Assembly (NCBI GenBank): GCA_903858935.1
Contig: CAIOKO010000140.1
Location: 1-64,000 of the forward strand
From: an uncultured Schlesneria sp.
Lineage (GTDB): Bacteria > Planctomycetota > Planctomycetia > Planctomycetales > Planctomycetaceae
Direction: 5' to 3'
DNA: 64,000 nucleotides
Of the stretch, positions 17,866-27,623 are shown piece after piece (within the stretch, counting starts at the first letter, position 1; each line of letters opens with the position of its first letter). The position numbers were made by a program, and so were the translations under genes. Below the pieces are notes generated by a model. It was not told the DNA's origin. It saw nothing but the letters and a program-made list of their open reading frames with translations, and made no database searches.

Positions 17866-18939
17866 TTACCGCTGGATTCGAGCCGAGCCGCCCTTGGCAA
17901 AGGCTTCGACTTGTTCCACGGTCGACATTGTGGTGTCGCCTGGGAATGTTGTCAGCAGAGCTCCGTGCGCCCAGCCGAGACGAACTGCTTCGTCGGGCGT
18001 CTTCCCATTCAGCAGGCCGTAGATGAAACCAGCCGCGAATCCGTCGCCGCCACCGACCCGGTCGTAGACGTCCAGTTCGCAGGTCGGAGCGTTATACGTC
18101 TTCCCTTCGATCCAGCAGACGGCACTCCAGTCATGACGATTGGTCGTATGAACTTCACGCAGGGTCGTTGCCACAACCTTGATGTTCGGCAATTGCTTGG
18201 CAACGTCGTCCATCATGCCGACGAACGCAGCGGGATCAATCTTCGACTTTGATTCGACGTCCGGTCCCTTGAGGCCCAGACCTTTTTGCAGGTCTTCTTC
18301 GTTACCGACCAGCACGTCGACATTTTCCACGATTCGGCGAAGGGTCTGTTGAGCGGTCGACAGGCCACCGGAAATCTGCCACAGCTTCGCTCGGAAGTTC
18401 AGGTCGAACGAAACAATCGCCCCGGCAGCTTTTGCGGCCTTCATCCCTTCGATAATCAAATCAGGTGTGGTTGACGACAAGGCTGAGAAAATCCCGCCGC
18501 TGTGGAACCAGCGAACGCCGCCGGCCATGATTGTCTTCCAGTCGAAATCGCCCACTTTCAACCGAGCGGCTGCTTCGTTGCTGCGATTATAAAATACGAC
18601 GGGAGCTCGCACGCCAAGCCCCTGATCGCTGTAAACGGTCGCCATGTTGGGTCCGGTCACGCCGTCGTGTTCGAAATGCTTGTAGAACGACTTCACACCC
18701 ATCGCTCGGACACGTTCGTTGATCAGGTCGCCAATCGGATAATTCACCATGGCCGACGCAACACCGGTCTTCATCCGGAAGCAGTCAGAAAGGTTCGCTG
18801 CCACGTTGAATTCGCCGCCGCTGACGTGAATCTTGCATTCGGTCGCCTTTCGGAACGGGATGATCCCGGGATCGAGCCGATGGACCAGAGCCCCCAGCGA
18901 AAGAAGATCTAAAGTACCAGTGGGGGAAATTTTGAGCAT
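17866..18939 (-). CDS. PfkB-family sugar kinase, probably 2-keto-3-deoxygluconate kinase
   Basis: A 357-residue ribokinase-fold kinase. The second PfkB signature, [16 protein letters not shown], holds the catalytic Asp; the N-terminal substrate side has [10 protein letters not shown] and the centre has [10 protein letters not shown], both usual for KDG kinases. The likely reaction is ATP-dependent phosphorylation of 2-keto-3-deoxygluconate, but fructose or ribose cannot be excluded from sequence alone. The ATG at 18939 follows AGGAG with ideal spacing, so the longer frame to 18966 is rejected. No aldolase or uronate pathway gene is adjacent. The gene diverges from glnS. Confidence 0.82.
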   Translation of the reverse strand: MLKISPTGTLDLLSLGALVHRLDPGIIPFRKATECKIHVSGGEFNVAANLSDCFRMKTGVASAMVNYPIGDLINERVRAMGVKSFYKHFEHDGVTGPNMATVYSDQGLGVRAPVVFYNRSNEAAARLKVGDFDWKTIMAGGVRWFHSGGIFSALSSTTPDLIIEGMKAAKAAGAIVSFDLNFRAKLWQISGGLSTAQQTLRRIVENVDVLVGNEEDLQKGLGLKGPDVESKSKIDPAAFVGMMDDVAKQLPNIKVVATTLREVHTTNRHDWSAVCWIEGKTYNAPTCELDVYDRVGGGDGFAAGFIYGLLNGKTPDEAVRLGWAHGALLTTFPGDTTMSTVEQVEAFAKGGSARIQR

Positions 18940-19245
18940 TTTGTCTCCTTGAGTATGAAAATTCACGTTAAACCGTTATCGAAGCCGCAGGCGCTCTCAT
19001 CAAATGCGGCGGGCATGATAGTGGCTATTCCAACAAAATTCAGCCGAAACAGCCTGTTTCCGCATCGGTTTCTTCAGCCAGAGAAATCCCCGCCTATCCC
19101 AATACGATACCACCGCCAATTGACGACCCGAAGCTGGTCCGGCTACAAGTCAATCAGTTATAGTTTGACATCCAGCCCTAACGGTATTCGTCCCGGAATT
19201 CGCTCGCTTTCCGGGACGGACGTCATGCAGAAGAAACGAATTGAC

Positions 19246-20943
19246 ATGTCCACGGAAGAGACACCCTCAGTACCATCCGCAACCAACTTTATTCGAGACC
19301 TGATCGACGCCGACAATGTGTCGGGGCGATTCGACGGGCGAGTCCACACGCGGTTCCCGCCCGAGCCGAATGGTTACCTGCATATCGGCCATGCGAAATC
19401 GATCTGCCTGAACTTTGGTCTGGCAATCAAGTACGGCGGCCAATGCAACCTGCGTTTTGACGACACAAACCCGGCCAAGGAAGATGTCGAATACGTCGAT
19501 TCGATCCAGGAGGACGTCCGTTGGCTTGGCTTCAAGTGGGACAACCTTTTCTACGCCTCCGACTATTTCGAAACGATCTATCAGTACGCCGAGGCTCTCA
19601 TCGAGAAAGGGCTGGCTTACGTCGACAGTTGTTCGACCGAAGAAATCCGTCAGCTACGCGGCTCGTTGACTCAGCCAGGTAAACCTGGTCCTTATCGCGA
19701 TCGATCCATCGCTGAAAATCTCGATCTGTTTCGGCGAATGCGCGCGGGTGAATTCCCCGACGGTACCCACGTTCTCAGAGCCAAAATCGATCTGGCTCAC
19801 ACTAATATGAATATGCGAGACCCCCTGCTCTATCGTATCAGACATGCCGAACATCATCGGACCGGAAACAAGTGGTGCATCTATCCGCTTTACGATTTCA
19901 CGCACGGTTACAGCGATTCGCTGGAACGGATTACTCATTCGATCTGTACGCTGGAATTCGAAAATCATCGACCACTTTACGATTGGCTGATTGAGGAACT
20001 CGATCTTTATCATCCGCAACAGATCGAATTCGCTCGGCTGAACCTGACTCATATGATGATGAGTAAGCGCAAGCTGCTGGAACTGGTCGAAACCAAGTCG
20101 GTCTCAGGCTGGGACGATCCCCGCATGCCGACGATCGCCGGAATTCGCCGTCGCGGCTACACCCCCGAAGCAATGCGGGCGTTCTGCGAAGAAATCGGTG
20201 TGACCAAGTTCAACGGACTGACAGAAATCGTCGTTCTGGAAAACGCGGTTCGGGCGGATCTCAACAAGACTTCCAATCGAGTCATGGCGGTGATCAACCC
20301 CATCAAAGTCGTGATCGAAAATTATCCCGATGATCTCGTCGAAGAAATGGATGCGATCAACAACCCGGAAGACCCCTCAGCAGGAAGCCGGCTCGTCCCC
20401 TTCTCGAAGACGCTGTACATCGAGAAAGACGATTTCATGGAGACGCCGCACAAACAATTCTTCCGCATGTCACCCGGTCGCGAAGTCAGGCTTCGCTGGG
20501 GTTACCTGGTTACCTGCCAAAGCGTGGTGAAAGACCCCGCGACGGGCGAAGTGATCGAACTGCGGTGCACGTACGACCCGCTGACCAAGGGGGGCAATGC
20601 TCCGGATGGCCGCAAGGTGAAATCCACGATTCACTGGGTCTCGGCCGCGCACGCCGTCACCGCCGAGGTTCGTCTTTACGACCATCTGTTCTCGATCGCC
20701 AATGTAGCCGACATTCCGGACGGCGAAGATTGGAAAAATTATCTTAATCCCAAATCACTTGTGGTTGTCCCCGAAGCGAAGCTGGAACGGTCGCTCGGCA
20801 CTGCCCAGCCGGGTTACCGCTGTCAGTTCGAACGACTCGGCTACTTCTGCGTGGATAAAGATTCCACGCCAGAAAAACTGGTCTTTAACCGCACGGTGAC
20901 TCTGAAAGACGACTGGGCCAAGATCCAGAAAAAACAAGCTTGA
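19246..20943 (+). CDS. glnS: Glutaminyl-tRNA synthetase
   Basis: A 565-residue class I synthetase, close to the usual length of about 550. It opens with the family pattern [16 protein letters not shown] and [18 protein letters not shown], in which HIGH is at residues 46-49. The second signature reads MMSKRK at 270-275, the GlnRS form of KMSKS. The C-terminal anticodon-binding beta barrels are intact through the stop. It charges tRNA-Gln directly, so the organism need not rely only on the amidotransferase route. The ATG at 19246 matches other GlnRS starts; frames upstream run into promoter DNA. Confidence 0.95.
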   Translation: MSTEETPSVPSATNFIRDLIDADNVSGRFDGRVHTRFPPEPNGYLHIGHAKSICLNFGLAIKYGGQCNLRFDDTNPAKEDVEYVDSIQEDVRWLGFKWDNLFYASDYFETIYQYAEALIEKGLAYVDSCSTEEIRQLRGSLTQPGKPGPYRDRSIAENLDLFRRMRAGEFPDGTHVLRAKIDLAHTNMNMRDPLLYRIRHAEHHRTGNKWCIYPLYDFTHGYSDSLERITHSICTLEFENHRPLYDWLIEELDLYHPQQIEFARLNLTHMMMSKRKLLELVETKSVSGWDDPRMPTIAGIRRRGYTPEAMRAFCEEIGVTKFNGLTEIVVLENAVRADLNKTSNRVMAVINPIKVVIENYPDDLVEEMDAINNPEDPSAGSRLVPFSKTLYIEKDDFMETPHKQFFRMSPGREVRLRWGYLVTCQSVVKDPATGEVIELRCTYDPLTKGGNAPDGRKVKSTIHWVSAAHAVTAEVRLYDHLFSIANVADIPDGEDWKNYLNPKSLVVVPEAKLERSLGTAQPGYRCQFERLGYFCVDKDSTPEKLVFNRTVTLKDDWAKIQKKQA

Positions 20944-20960
20944 TGAACGAGGAACCGTGG

Positions 20961-20979
20961 CCGACGCTGCCAGCGTCGG
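20961..20979. repeat. Short palindrome after glnS
   Basis: CCGACGCTGCCAGCGTCGG forms an 8-bp stem with a 3-base loop 17 bases after the glnS stop. No T-tract follows, so it is a weak terminator candidate and may instead be one of the dispersed GC-rich palindromes of this genome. Confidence 0.5.
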
Positions 20980-21026
20980 ACCATCGCTTGATCAACAAGG
21001 AATGACAAATTAGGAGAGAATTCACG

Positions 21027-21641
21027 ATGTGGTTCCTTTCAATCATCGCATTCGTTTCGTTTTGCCTGGCCTTACCGTCCGTCCACGCAGGTCAGTTCAA
21101 CGAAGTCTTGAGTATTGGTGATGCTGCACCAACCTGGGAGAATCTCCCTGGAACGGACGGAAAGACGCATTCATCGAAAGACCTGAAAGACAAGGACGCA
21201 ATCGTGCTGGTCTTTACCTGCCTCAGTTGCCCAACGGCGGTGGATTACGAAGAACGGTTTAATCAACTGGCAAAGCAGTATGGTGGCCCGAACGGCAAGG
21301 TCGGCTTCGTCGCCGTCTGCGTGAACCAGATCCCCGCCGATCGTCTCGACAAATTAACTCTTCGAGCCACCCAGCAGAAATTCGCGTTCCCGGTGCTGTA
21401 TGACGAATCACAAAAGATCGCCAAAGACTACGGCGCGATCTTCACCCCCGAATTCTTTGTGCTGAATAAAGAACGCAAGATCGTCTACATGGGTGCGATG
21501 GACGACGAAACCAACGCCGAGAAAGTCACAAAGCGCTACGTCGAACAAGCACTCGTCGCGGCACTCAAAGGTGAATCCCCCGCCGTGAAAGAAACAATCG
21601 GAAGAGGCTGTCGAGTAAGATACGCCCGCGAGAAAAACTAA
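21027..21641 (+). CDS. Exported thioredoxin-fold redoxin
   Basis: A 204-residue protein with a signal peptide ending near VHA and an AhpC/TSA-redoxin domain. The active site is TCLSCP, a CxxC motif at the end of the first strand, and the domain continues through FAFPVLYDESQKIAKDYGA and TPEFFVLNKERKIVYMG. The C-terminus ends with GRGCRVRYA, a variant of the TxxxGCxVRY tail of planctomycete redoxins. It probably reduces or oxidises thiols in the periplasm, but the partner is unknown. AGGAG lies before the ATG at a good distance. It stands alone between glnS and the serpin gene. Confidence 0.85.
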   Translation: MWFLSIIAFVSFCLALPSVHAGQFNEVLSIGDAAPTWENLPGTDGKTHSSKDLKDKDAIVLVFTCLSCPTAVDYEERFNQLAKQYGGPNGKVGFVAVCVNQIPADRLDKLTLRATQQKFAFPVLYDESQKIAKDYGAIFTPEFFVLNKERKIVYMGAMDDETNAEKVTKRYVEQALVAALKGESPAVKETIGRGCRVRYAREKN

Positions 21642-21833
21642 CCGTCCGGCACAGCCGGTTCATGCGCGTCGGAAGACGGGTTCAGAAGAGGATGATCGTT
21701 CGCGCGTTGATCGGGCTCCGAATTGAGGGGACGTCCAGGGTGTCCTTATGAAACGACTAGAACTTGGAACAGAAAGTGGGTGCCACGGTTTTACCGTCTT
21801 CGGCAAGGCCGTTCACTTCGGGCGCGTTCACTC

Positions 21834-21880
21834 GTGACCAAGCTCCAGATTGGTCACGCAACTCTTCGAAGCTCTGCTGC
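21834..21880 (+). repeat. Dispersed hairpin repeat, copy 1
   Basis: Hairpin GTGACCAA/TTGGTCAC followed by CGCAACTCTTCGAAGCTCTGC. It matches two other copies at 30473-30525 and 30591-30644 in the order CCAAGCTCCAG, TTGG, then CTTCGAAGCTC. The surrounding 374-base gap (21642-22015) has no gene that I can support. Confidence 0.7.
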
Positions 21881-22015
21881 ACGCGGGGCTAAGTAACTCC
21901 GTACCACCGGGCATAAGTCGGCGCAATTGTTTTTCGAGATGACATGTAACCTGGCGAGACATCGTGCGGTTCGTTGCCCATTTCAGCGACTTCAGCGTTC
22001 AACTACTAAATCAAG

Positions 22016-23599
22016 TCAAACCTTCTGACCCACGTACCGTCCAATGAACAAGATACTCTCAGTTTCACGATCTCGAATCAGGAACAGAAAGGGCTTGTTC
22101 GCTTTGAAGATCGGCACAAATGGTCGAGTCTTCGGCCGCTCGACCAGCGCGGCACTTGTGGGCGCGGCAAAGATGACGGCGGTCGCAGCGGCGGCTTCCG
22201 TTCCGACTTCACTGACATCGACATACGTCTTGTGCAACAAGTTCGTAATATAAAGACGATTTTCAAATTTCTGGCTGGTACTCAGCTTATCGAATTGCGC
22301 GGCTTCGGGCTTCCCGCCTGGCTCCTCAAATGCCCTAACCATGCCAAGCGATTGCAGGGTTTCACGTAAATGATATTTCGCTTCCAGTTTGTACTTGGGT
22401 AAAGACAGATTGACCGTGCGCCGTTTCAAAGAGTGAATCCACTGCTGCAACGTCTCATACTTCAGCGAGCCTTCAAGCTCCGGTAGACCCTCAACTGATT
22501 GAGGGACAATCAGGATCATCTCCAGTTTGCTTCCCTGGTAATCGAGGGCGAGTATCGTATGTCCTCCGGCATCGGGATAGAGCGACGGATCATCGTCTTT
22601 CAATTCAATCTTAATTTCATTGGGGGTCGGGAAAAACTCGCCACTCGAACCGAACGCGCCATAACTTGCCGTTGTCGAATTCCACTGATGCATCATGGGA
22701 AGCTTGATCGTCTGACTGGCTGACTGCTGAAAGGGTTCAAGTTGTGTCGCCGAAGGTTTGAACGGTTCAGCCCAATCCCCTTTGAAAAAGACCGCATTCG
22801 TGATCACCAGTCGGGTGAGGTCAGTGATATCCCCCGATGAAAGCAGGTCCCGAATACGATCGTTCGTGTGCAGCAAGATCCATTCGTTAATCTCGGTTCG
22901 CGCGGGTTCAGGACGGCTCTTGAAATCAATCGGAAATGCCACGGTTCCGTAACTTGGCATCAACGTCGAAATAAAGTTCGGTTGAATCGGATAGGATTTC
23001 TCTAACCAGAGCGCATTGGCAATTTGCAGTTCATAAGTCGAGGTCTGTCGTACGAGGGAATTGAGTTCATTCGCCAATTGCCTCCCCTTTTCCGACGACG
23101 TTTGAGCTTCATTAAATTTATCCGACTTATTCAAAACAGCCGTTCGAGCGTTGACAGACTTGAGTTCCTCGCGAAGCCTGGCAATCCTTTCGGTGACCTC
23201 GGGTGAAACGACAGGGATGACGCCTGACAGAAGGTGCCCCTGACCTCGATGAATCTGCGCCAAGTCCCCCGTAGGGATGTGCAGAACATCTGTCATCTGC
23301 TGCAACGTTTGATCGACGGCTCCTTCAGTCGCCATAGTCAGTGCGATCGAAATGGAAAACGGCGACACGAACACATTCTTGACTTGATCGGTTTGTGCCA
23401 GTTTTTGATAGAGTTCAATCGCGAATTGACCGTTGGCCTGCAAAGCCGCCGCCCGATCCGCTCGTCCCTCTGCGGATAGTGGTTTAGCGATCTTGCCTGG
23501 TGCTTGCGGCTTGATTTTGGCAGCTTCCTCGGCAACCAAAAACTGCGACAACCCCCAGCTACATATCAGCACTGCGAGCACCATATTCAGGGCTTTCAT
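22016..23599 (-). CDS. Serpin (serine protease inhibitor) with an inserted segment
   Basis: A 527-residue exported serpin; serpins usually have about 380. The leader ends near VAEE. The serpin core begins around residue 55 (FAIELYQKLAQ, NVFVSPFSISIALTMATEGA). The hinge of the reactive loop is GTEAAAATAVIF near residue 465, and the signature FLFLIRDRETESILFIGR closes the protein. The Ala-rich hinge is the inhibitory type, so a trapping inhibitor is likely; the target protease cannot be read, but the P1 region lies in SAALVERPK. Residues 111-185, after helix C, are an insertion of about 70 residues with a charged helical stretch. The ATG at 23599 follows AGGGA; an upstream frame to 23662 lacks a leader. 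Confidence 0.9.
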   Translation of the reverse strand: MKALNMVLAVLICSWGLSQFLVAEEAAKIKPQAPGKIAKPLSAEGRADRAAALQANGQFAIELYQKLAQTDQVKNVFVSPFSISIALTMATEGAVDQTLQQMTDVLHIPTGDLAQIHRGQGHLLSGVIPVVSPEVTERIARLREELKSVNARTAVLNKSDKFNEAQTSSEKGRQLANELNSLVRQTSTYELQIANALWLEKSYPIQPNFISTLMPSYGTVAFPIDFKSRPEPARTEINEWILLHTNDRIRDLLSSGDITDLTRLVITNAVFFKGDWAEPFKPSATQLEPFQQSASQTIKLPMMHQWNSTTASYGAFGSSGEFFPTPNEIKIELKDDDPSLYPDAGGHTILALDYQGSKLEMILIVPQSVEGLPELEGSLKYETLQQWIHSLKRRTVNLSLPKYKLEAKYHLRETLQSLGMVRAFEEPGGKPEAAQFDKLSTSQKFENRLYITNLLHKTYVDVSEVGTEAAAATAVIFAAPTSAALVERPKTRPFVPIFKANKPFLFLIRDRETESILFIGRYVGQKV

Positions 23600-23780
23600 T
23601 TCGATTCCCTTTTTCGCGCGATATTGGATGGGGTGTTGGACATGATTAGAGTCTCGTTTCACGGATACTTTCTACAACCGTCCGAAATCGGCGGCAAGTT
23701 CGTATTGAAATCAGGTCGTTAACTACGGAGTCGCAAAACCTGATTGGCAAACCAAACGAAGTATCGCGATTCATGACTGC

Positions 23781-23933
23781 GTGACGTTGATCGAGATCAC
23801 TGAATCGCACAGTCAGATCCGAGTTCGCATGACGAAGCCCCAGGATGATTCCGAAAAAGTCACGATCTACATACCCAAAACTCTGAAAGACCTTCGAAAG
23901 AACTCACCGAAGGGTCATAAGCTTTCCGGGTAA
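23781..23933 (+). CDS. Short hypothetical frame beside decayed gene
   Basis: A 50-codon frame from a GTG (VTLIEITESHSQIRV) ending KGHKLSG. Its composition looks protein-like (KVTIYIPKTLKDLRKN) but no ribosome binding site is clear and I do not recognise it. It ends three bases before the ATG of the decayed coiled-coil gene and may have belonged to the same unit. It could be a remnant rather than a living gene. Confidence 0.3.
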   Translation: MTLIEITESHSQIRVRMTKPQDDSEKVTIYIPKTLKDLRKNSPKGHKLSG

Positions 23934-23936
23934 TAC

Positions 23937-24178
23937 ATGATCGATGACCAGCATGAAGCTGATCCCGCTCCACGAATCAAAGAGTTACGGCGGTAGATCG
24001 ACGAAGCCAGGGACTCTCTACGTGATGACCAACATGGATACAGGAACAGAAACGACTTGCGGACAGCCAGATACGTCGGTTGGAAGACCTTGCTCGGAAG
24101 GCACTTAGAAGAAGGATCGAACCGTTCCGTAGCTCTAAAATTCAACGAAAATTACTGCAAGAGCAAGAGCTGGCGTGA
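23937..24178 (+). pseudogene. Decayed coiled-coil gene
   Basis: From an ATG at 23937 the frame reads MIDDQHEADPAPRIKELRR and stops at a TAG (23994-23996) where CAG would give Gln and continue as IDEARDSLRDDQ. After about 24035 the protein-like reading moves to another frame: IQEQKRLADSQIRRLEDLA and then KALRRRIEPFR to a stop at 24176-24178. Joined, the pieces make a charged coiled coil. So at least one nonsense and one frameshift change broke it. The original family is not recognised; short helical proteins of mobile elements are one possibility. Confidence 0.5.
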
Positions 24179-25056
24179 GCATGTCTCCTTTGGATTAGAC
24201 GCACAAGTTGTTCACTAATCTGAACATCATTCACAGCAAACTTTTGTTCCTACCCAACTTACGTTGAGATGGCAACGCGATAAATATTCTGAAAAAGTGC
24301 TGGAAACAGTTCCAGAGGCTACTACACTCTTTCCGTCGGCCAGCAGCAGCAAACAACGCTGACGCAAATCATCGATTTTGGAAAATGTAAAACGTGTGGA
24401 GACCACAGGTTTTACCTCGGAATTCGTGGTTTTGCGTATGGTTGAGACAATCTACGAACCTGAAAAACCTCGTTCATCGAGGCGTCCACGTTCGTTGAAC
24501 AGTTTGAGGATAAACGTTCAGATTTGCTTCAACTGTTCTACTCCGAAGAAACCTTGGGTTCGCCGTGCGCAAATAGACATTCGCAAATGTTTCTGACTTA
24601 ACGCCTTGGAATTTTCAACAGATAAAATGACGATTAGACGTTGACGGGACGAGCCGCAAGTCGCTCCCGTTGATCAACTACGTACCTTATGAAAAACGGA
24701 AAGAGACGCAAAATGCAACAACACTGGGACGAAGATCAATACAGAGCTGATTCCAACCGAAAAGTCAAAACCAAGACACTCGGCCGGATCGTGGAACACT
24801 GTTTTGCACACGTGAAAAAAAACCGCATTCTTCCCCGCAGCTGTGGTAAGCGACTCGATCGAACCAACGTTGATCCAGGTCTGGCAGTGATTCTGCACTT
24901 CATGCGAGCGATTCAAAAACGAATCCAGCCGTTAAACAACTAAGTGAGGCGGCGAGCTTAACAGTTTTTGTCGAGGAAGCATCCAGCCTCCTCATTCGCT
25001 TGATGTCAATAGATGAGCGCCACAGCTGCGGGGCGCGACGAATCAAGACCTGAATA
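24179..25056. other. Region of decayed or non-coding DNA
   Basis: Apart from one weak plus-strand frame (24689-24943) I see no gene in these 880 bases. Codon structure is poor and no frame stays open. ACGGGA and TCCCGT at 24644-24670 can pair. This looks like eroded sequence continuous with the broken coiled-coil gene to its left. Confidence 0.45.
24689..24943 (+). CDS. Hypothetical small basic protein, perhaps a transposase remnant
   Basis: An 84-codon frame of very basic composition (MKNGKRRKMQQHW, then RKVKTKTLGRIVEHCFAHVKK). It has no clear ribosome binding site. The run of Arg, Lys and His with a GRIVEHCFAHVKKNRIL segment resembles the tail of some IS5-type transposases, but the similarity is only by eye. 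It stands in eroded DNA, so a fragment is more likely than a working gene. Confidence 0.25.
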   Translation: MKNGKRRKMQQHWDEDQYRADSNRKVKTKTLGRIVEHCFAHVKKNRILPRSCGKRLDRTNVDPGLAVILHFMRAIQKRIQPLNN

Positions 25057-27414
25057 TTACCGAGTCGGTCTACGAAACAGCCGCTCCACGTTCATCAATT
25101 GTTTGGTGTCAAACTCTTTCCCTTTCAGTGTAGCGAACTTTTTCAGCTGATCCTTCGTCAGCAGCGCCATGACCTTTTCATTCTGTTCAGTTGTCAGTTT
25201 GGCCAGCACCTCACGCGGATCTGCGTTTCCAACAGGCTGAGGAGTTGGTTGAAGTTGAGCGTTTTTCAATTCGCGATAGTGATTCAAAACAGCCTCGATA
25301 TGCTGCTTCTGCTCGCCTGCGATTCCCAAAGCTTCGATGACTTCGGCCTCGGCAATCGCTGATGACTCAATCGCCTGCCAGTAAATCTGTTGTAAACGTT
25401 GATACTGTTCCAAAGAGATCGTGGCTTTCAGTTGCGGCAGGAACTCAGCAGTTTTGGTGTTCCATAACTCCGTCATTTTCGCAAGCTCCTGCTGACGTCC
25501 CTCTGCCGTTTGACCAGGGAACGGCATGATTCCGAATGGAGGCATCGCTGCCTCCTGATAAGTCACCTTACCTCCGCTATTACTTCGGATCAGGCGAATC
25601 CGAAACCCTCCGCCCGCTTGAACCCAGGACTTGCCAAACTGTTGTCTGATTTCAAGGACCTTGGCAATGACCTCTTGATTTAGACCCAGATCCGCCTGGA
25701 CCTCCGGGATGATCAGTAATGAAAAGATCCCATCCCCTCCGCCGGTATTTCCCTGATTGATCATGCCGGCGATTCGACGTCCCGACGGGGCGATACCACC
25801 CGGTTGTCCGCCACCAGGACCAACGATCGGTTGCCCGTCTGGTCCCAACTGCGGACGCATGTGTCGTGGGCTGGTCAGATCCAGCGTGCGTACTTCGTTA
25901 AGATCAATGGGTTTCCCTTTCATTGCGGCAAATTGATCGAGTTGCGCTTTCGTCAGTACTTCATCGATTTTCGATTCATATTCACTCACCAGTCCTGCGA
26001 CTTTTTCTCGGACTCCGTCAGGCGCCGCAAGATCTTCGGCGTTGGGACGGGGTCGTGATGCCTCAAGCAGCGCCAGTCGCTTCACCTGAAAATCCTCGGT
26101 GATCGCTTCGATCTTAACCTGCTGTTCTTGAGTGATCCTCAGTGCTTCAATCACTTCCGGTTCAAAATAGGCTGCCGTCCCGATCGCCTGAAAGTGAATC
26201 TGTTTCAACCGACTGAACTGTTCCGCCGTCAGAACTTGTTTGAGTTCTGGCAGGTACCTGGCGATCACAATATTCCACTGCCCGAAATCCCAATCGGGTG
26301 GTGTCGGTTCATTGAATGAAACGGTCCGACCATCGGCCAGCCTGACGTGGGTTCCCTGCCAAGACCCAAGCAACCCACCGGAGACGCCCCGAGCTGCAAA
26401 AAATCCATTCCAGACCGCTTCGATCCTTTTTGTCACCTCATCGCTTAAACCCAGTTCCTTCTGAACGGCATGGTTGATGGCCAGTTGAACCATCGAGCCT
26501 CCTGCACCAAACCATCCGAACGTTCGTCGGGGCCCGCGAGAAGTCAGCTTCGTCAGATCAAACGGTTTCCCTTCGAGCGTGGTCAGCTTATCCTGCTGTT
26601 CTTTCGTCAGAATCGCCCTGGCCTTTTGATCCCGTTCCTGAAGCGATTGTTGATACTTGACGAACGAGACCCCGGTACGCTTCATCAACTGTTCTGGCAT
26701 TAAATACTCGATATTGATCGCCCCAATCTGCTTGACCTGATCCGCAGTGAGTTCCAGGCTTTTCAACAAATCGCGATCATGGATCAACGCCTCGGAACCA
26801 TAGACTTGCCGGGCGATTTGGTGGAGTCGTTCGAGTTGCTCGGGTGTGAAAACCGCTATGATCTGCGGGATGAACGTCTCGTCAGCCTTTTTGATCGGGG
26901 CTATTCTTTCGATAAATCGTTTTTCTCGCTCTTCGGGCGACATTCCCCGTAGTTTTTCTATCTCTTGGCGGTCTAATCGACCGCCCTGACTGTTTCTGTT
27001 CGCATCCAGTTCGTGGCAGTATTGTTCAATCAGGCTGTGAACCTTGATGGAACTGGCGTTGTCGAGACCGACCTCATTGCGAACCGCTTGTTGAGCGGCG
27101 ACAAAAAAGATTCCTCCCTCTTTACCAATCAGGATCTGCCGTCCCCCTTCTCGATAAGCCAGCCCCGAAGCGGGTTCCGTCGCCGTACCCGGTTTGGCAG
27201 CCTCCTGAGCAAACAACGCGGAACCGTCTGCGATCATCCAAACCAGTGCGACGACAAATCCAGCAACGAGTCTTCGCGGTCCGTCCTTGTGTGACACTGG
27301 CAAGCTTCTTCGCTCGCCTGTCCTCTTGGAGGCGGAAGTTGGGTTCAATAGCAAACAGAACGGCGGGCTGAAGCAACCGACCGTCACACCGGGTGAACCA
27401 GTTCCTCTTTGCAT
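25057..27414 (-). CDS. Large exported protein with three internal repeats
   Basis: A 785-residue protein of unrecognised family. The long, basic N-terminus leads to a hydrophobic segment and a cleavage-like site near ALFAQE, a common look for planctomycete leaders. The rest has three similar units at about 105-305, 315-530 and 575-780. Each has an LGL-like helix start, a segment like SLEQYQRLQQIYWQAIES or its variants, and ends with an LTKxQ motif plus a GKxFD or GKPID strand. The short LTxEQxxKL motifs resemble those of Spy/CpxP-type periplasmic helpers, but three long repeats are not usual for them. AAGGA lies eight bases before the ATG at 27414. Function unknown. Confidence 0.7.
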   Translation of the reverse strand: MQRGTGSPGVTVGCFSPPFCLLLNPTSASKRTGERRSLPVSHKDGPRRLVAGFVVALVWMIADGSALFAQEAAKPGTATEPASGLAYREGGRQILIGKEGGIFFVAAQQAVRNEVGLDNASSIKVHSLIEQYCHELDANRNSQGGRLDRQEIEKLRGMSPEEREKRFIERIAPIKKADETFIPQIIAVFTPEQLERLHQIARQVYGSEALIHDRDLLKSLELTADQVKQIGAINIEYLMPEQLMKRTGVSFVKYQQSLQERDQKARAILTKEQQDKLTTLEGKPFDLTKLTSRGPRRTFGWFGAGGSMVQLAINHAVQKELGLSDEVTKRIEAVWNGFFAARGVSGGLLGSWQGTHVRLADGRTVSFNEPTPPDWDFGQWNIVIARYLPELKQVLTAEQFSRLKQIHFQAIGTAAYFEPEVIEALRITQEQQVKIEAITEDFQVKRLALLEASRPRPNAEDLAAPDGVREKVAGLVSEYESKIDEVLTKAQLDQFAAMKGKPIDLNEVRTLDLTSPRHMRPQLGPDGQPIVGPGGGQPGGIAPSGRRIAGMINQGNTGGGDGIFSLLIIPEVQADLGLNQEVIAKVLEIRQQFGKSWVQAGGGFRIRLIRSNSGGKVTYQEAAMPPFGIMPFPGQTAEGRQQELAKMTELWNTKTAEFLPQLKATISLEQYQRLQQIYWQAIESSAIAEAEVIEALGIAGEQKQHIEAVLNHYRELKNAQLQPTPQPVGNADPREVLAKLTTEQNEKVMALLTKDQLKKFATLKGKEFDTKQLMNVERLFRRPTR

Positions 27415-27623
27415 TTCTGACGTCCTTCCGTTGTTACGTGATTGACGAGTTATTTGAAGAAATCTAATCGATTGAGCAAGATCCTAAACAATTCACCTTA
27501 TTTTCAGATGAAATGCAAATCCACATCCAAAAAACGCAATCAGGCCAAACGATTTTTCGTTTCGAATCGATTGAATTTGGACTCGCAGTGGAAATGCAAG
27601 CGTCCGAATAGCCGGATGAAATT

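Noticed and set aside
17388-17900. Arginine-rich minus-strand frame over the TPM gene
   Set aside because: It mirrors the glycine-rich tail of the TPM protein and covers the terminator; an artefact of codon bias.
24644-24670. A terminator hairpin in the eroded region
   Set aside because: Only six base pairs match well, no T-tract follows, and no gene ends nearby.
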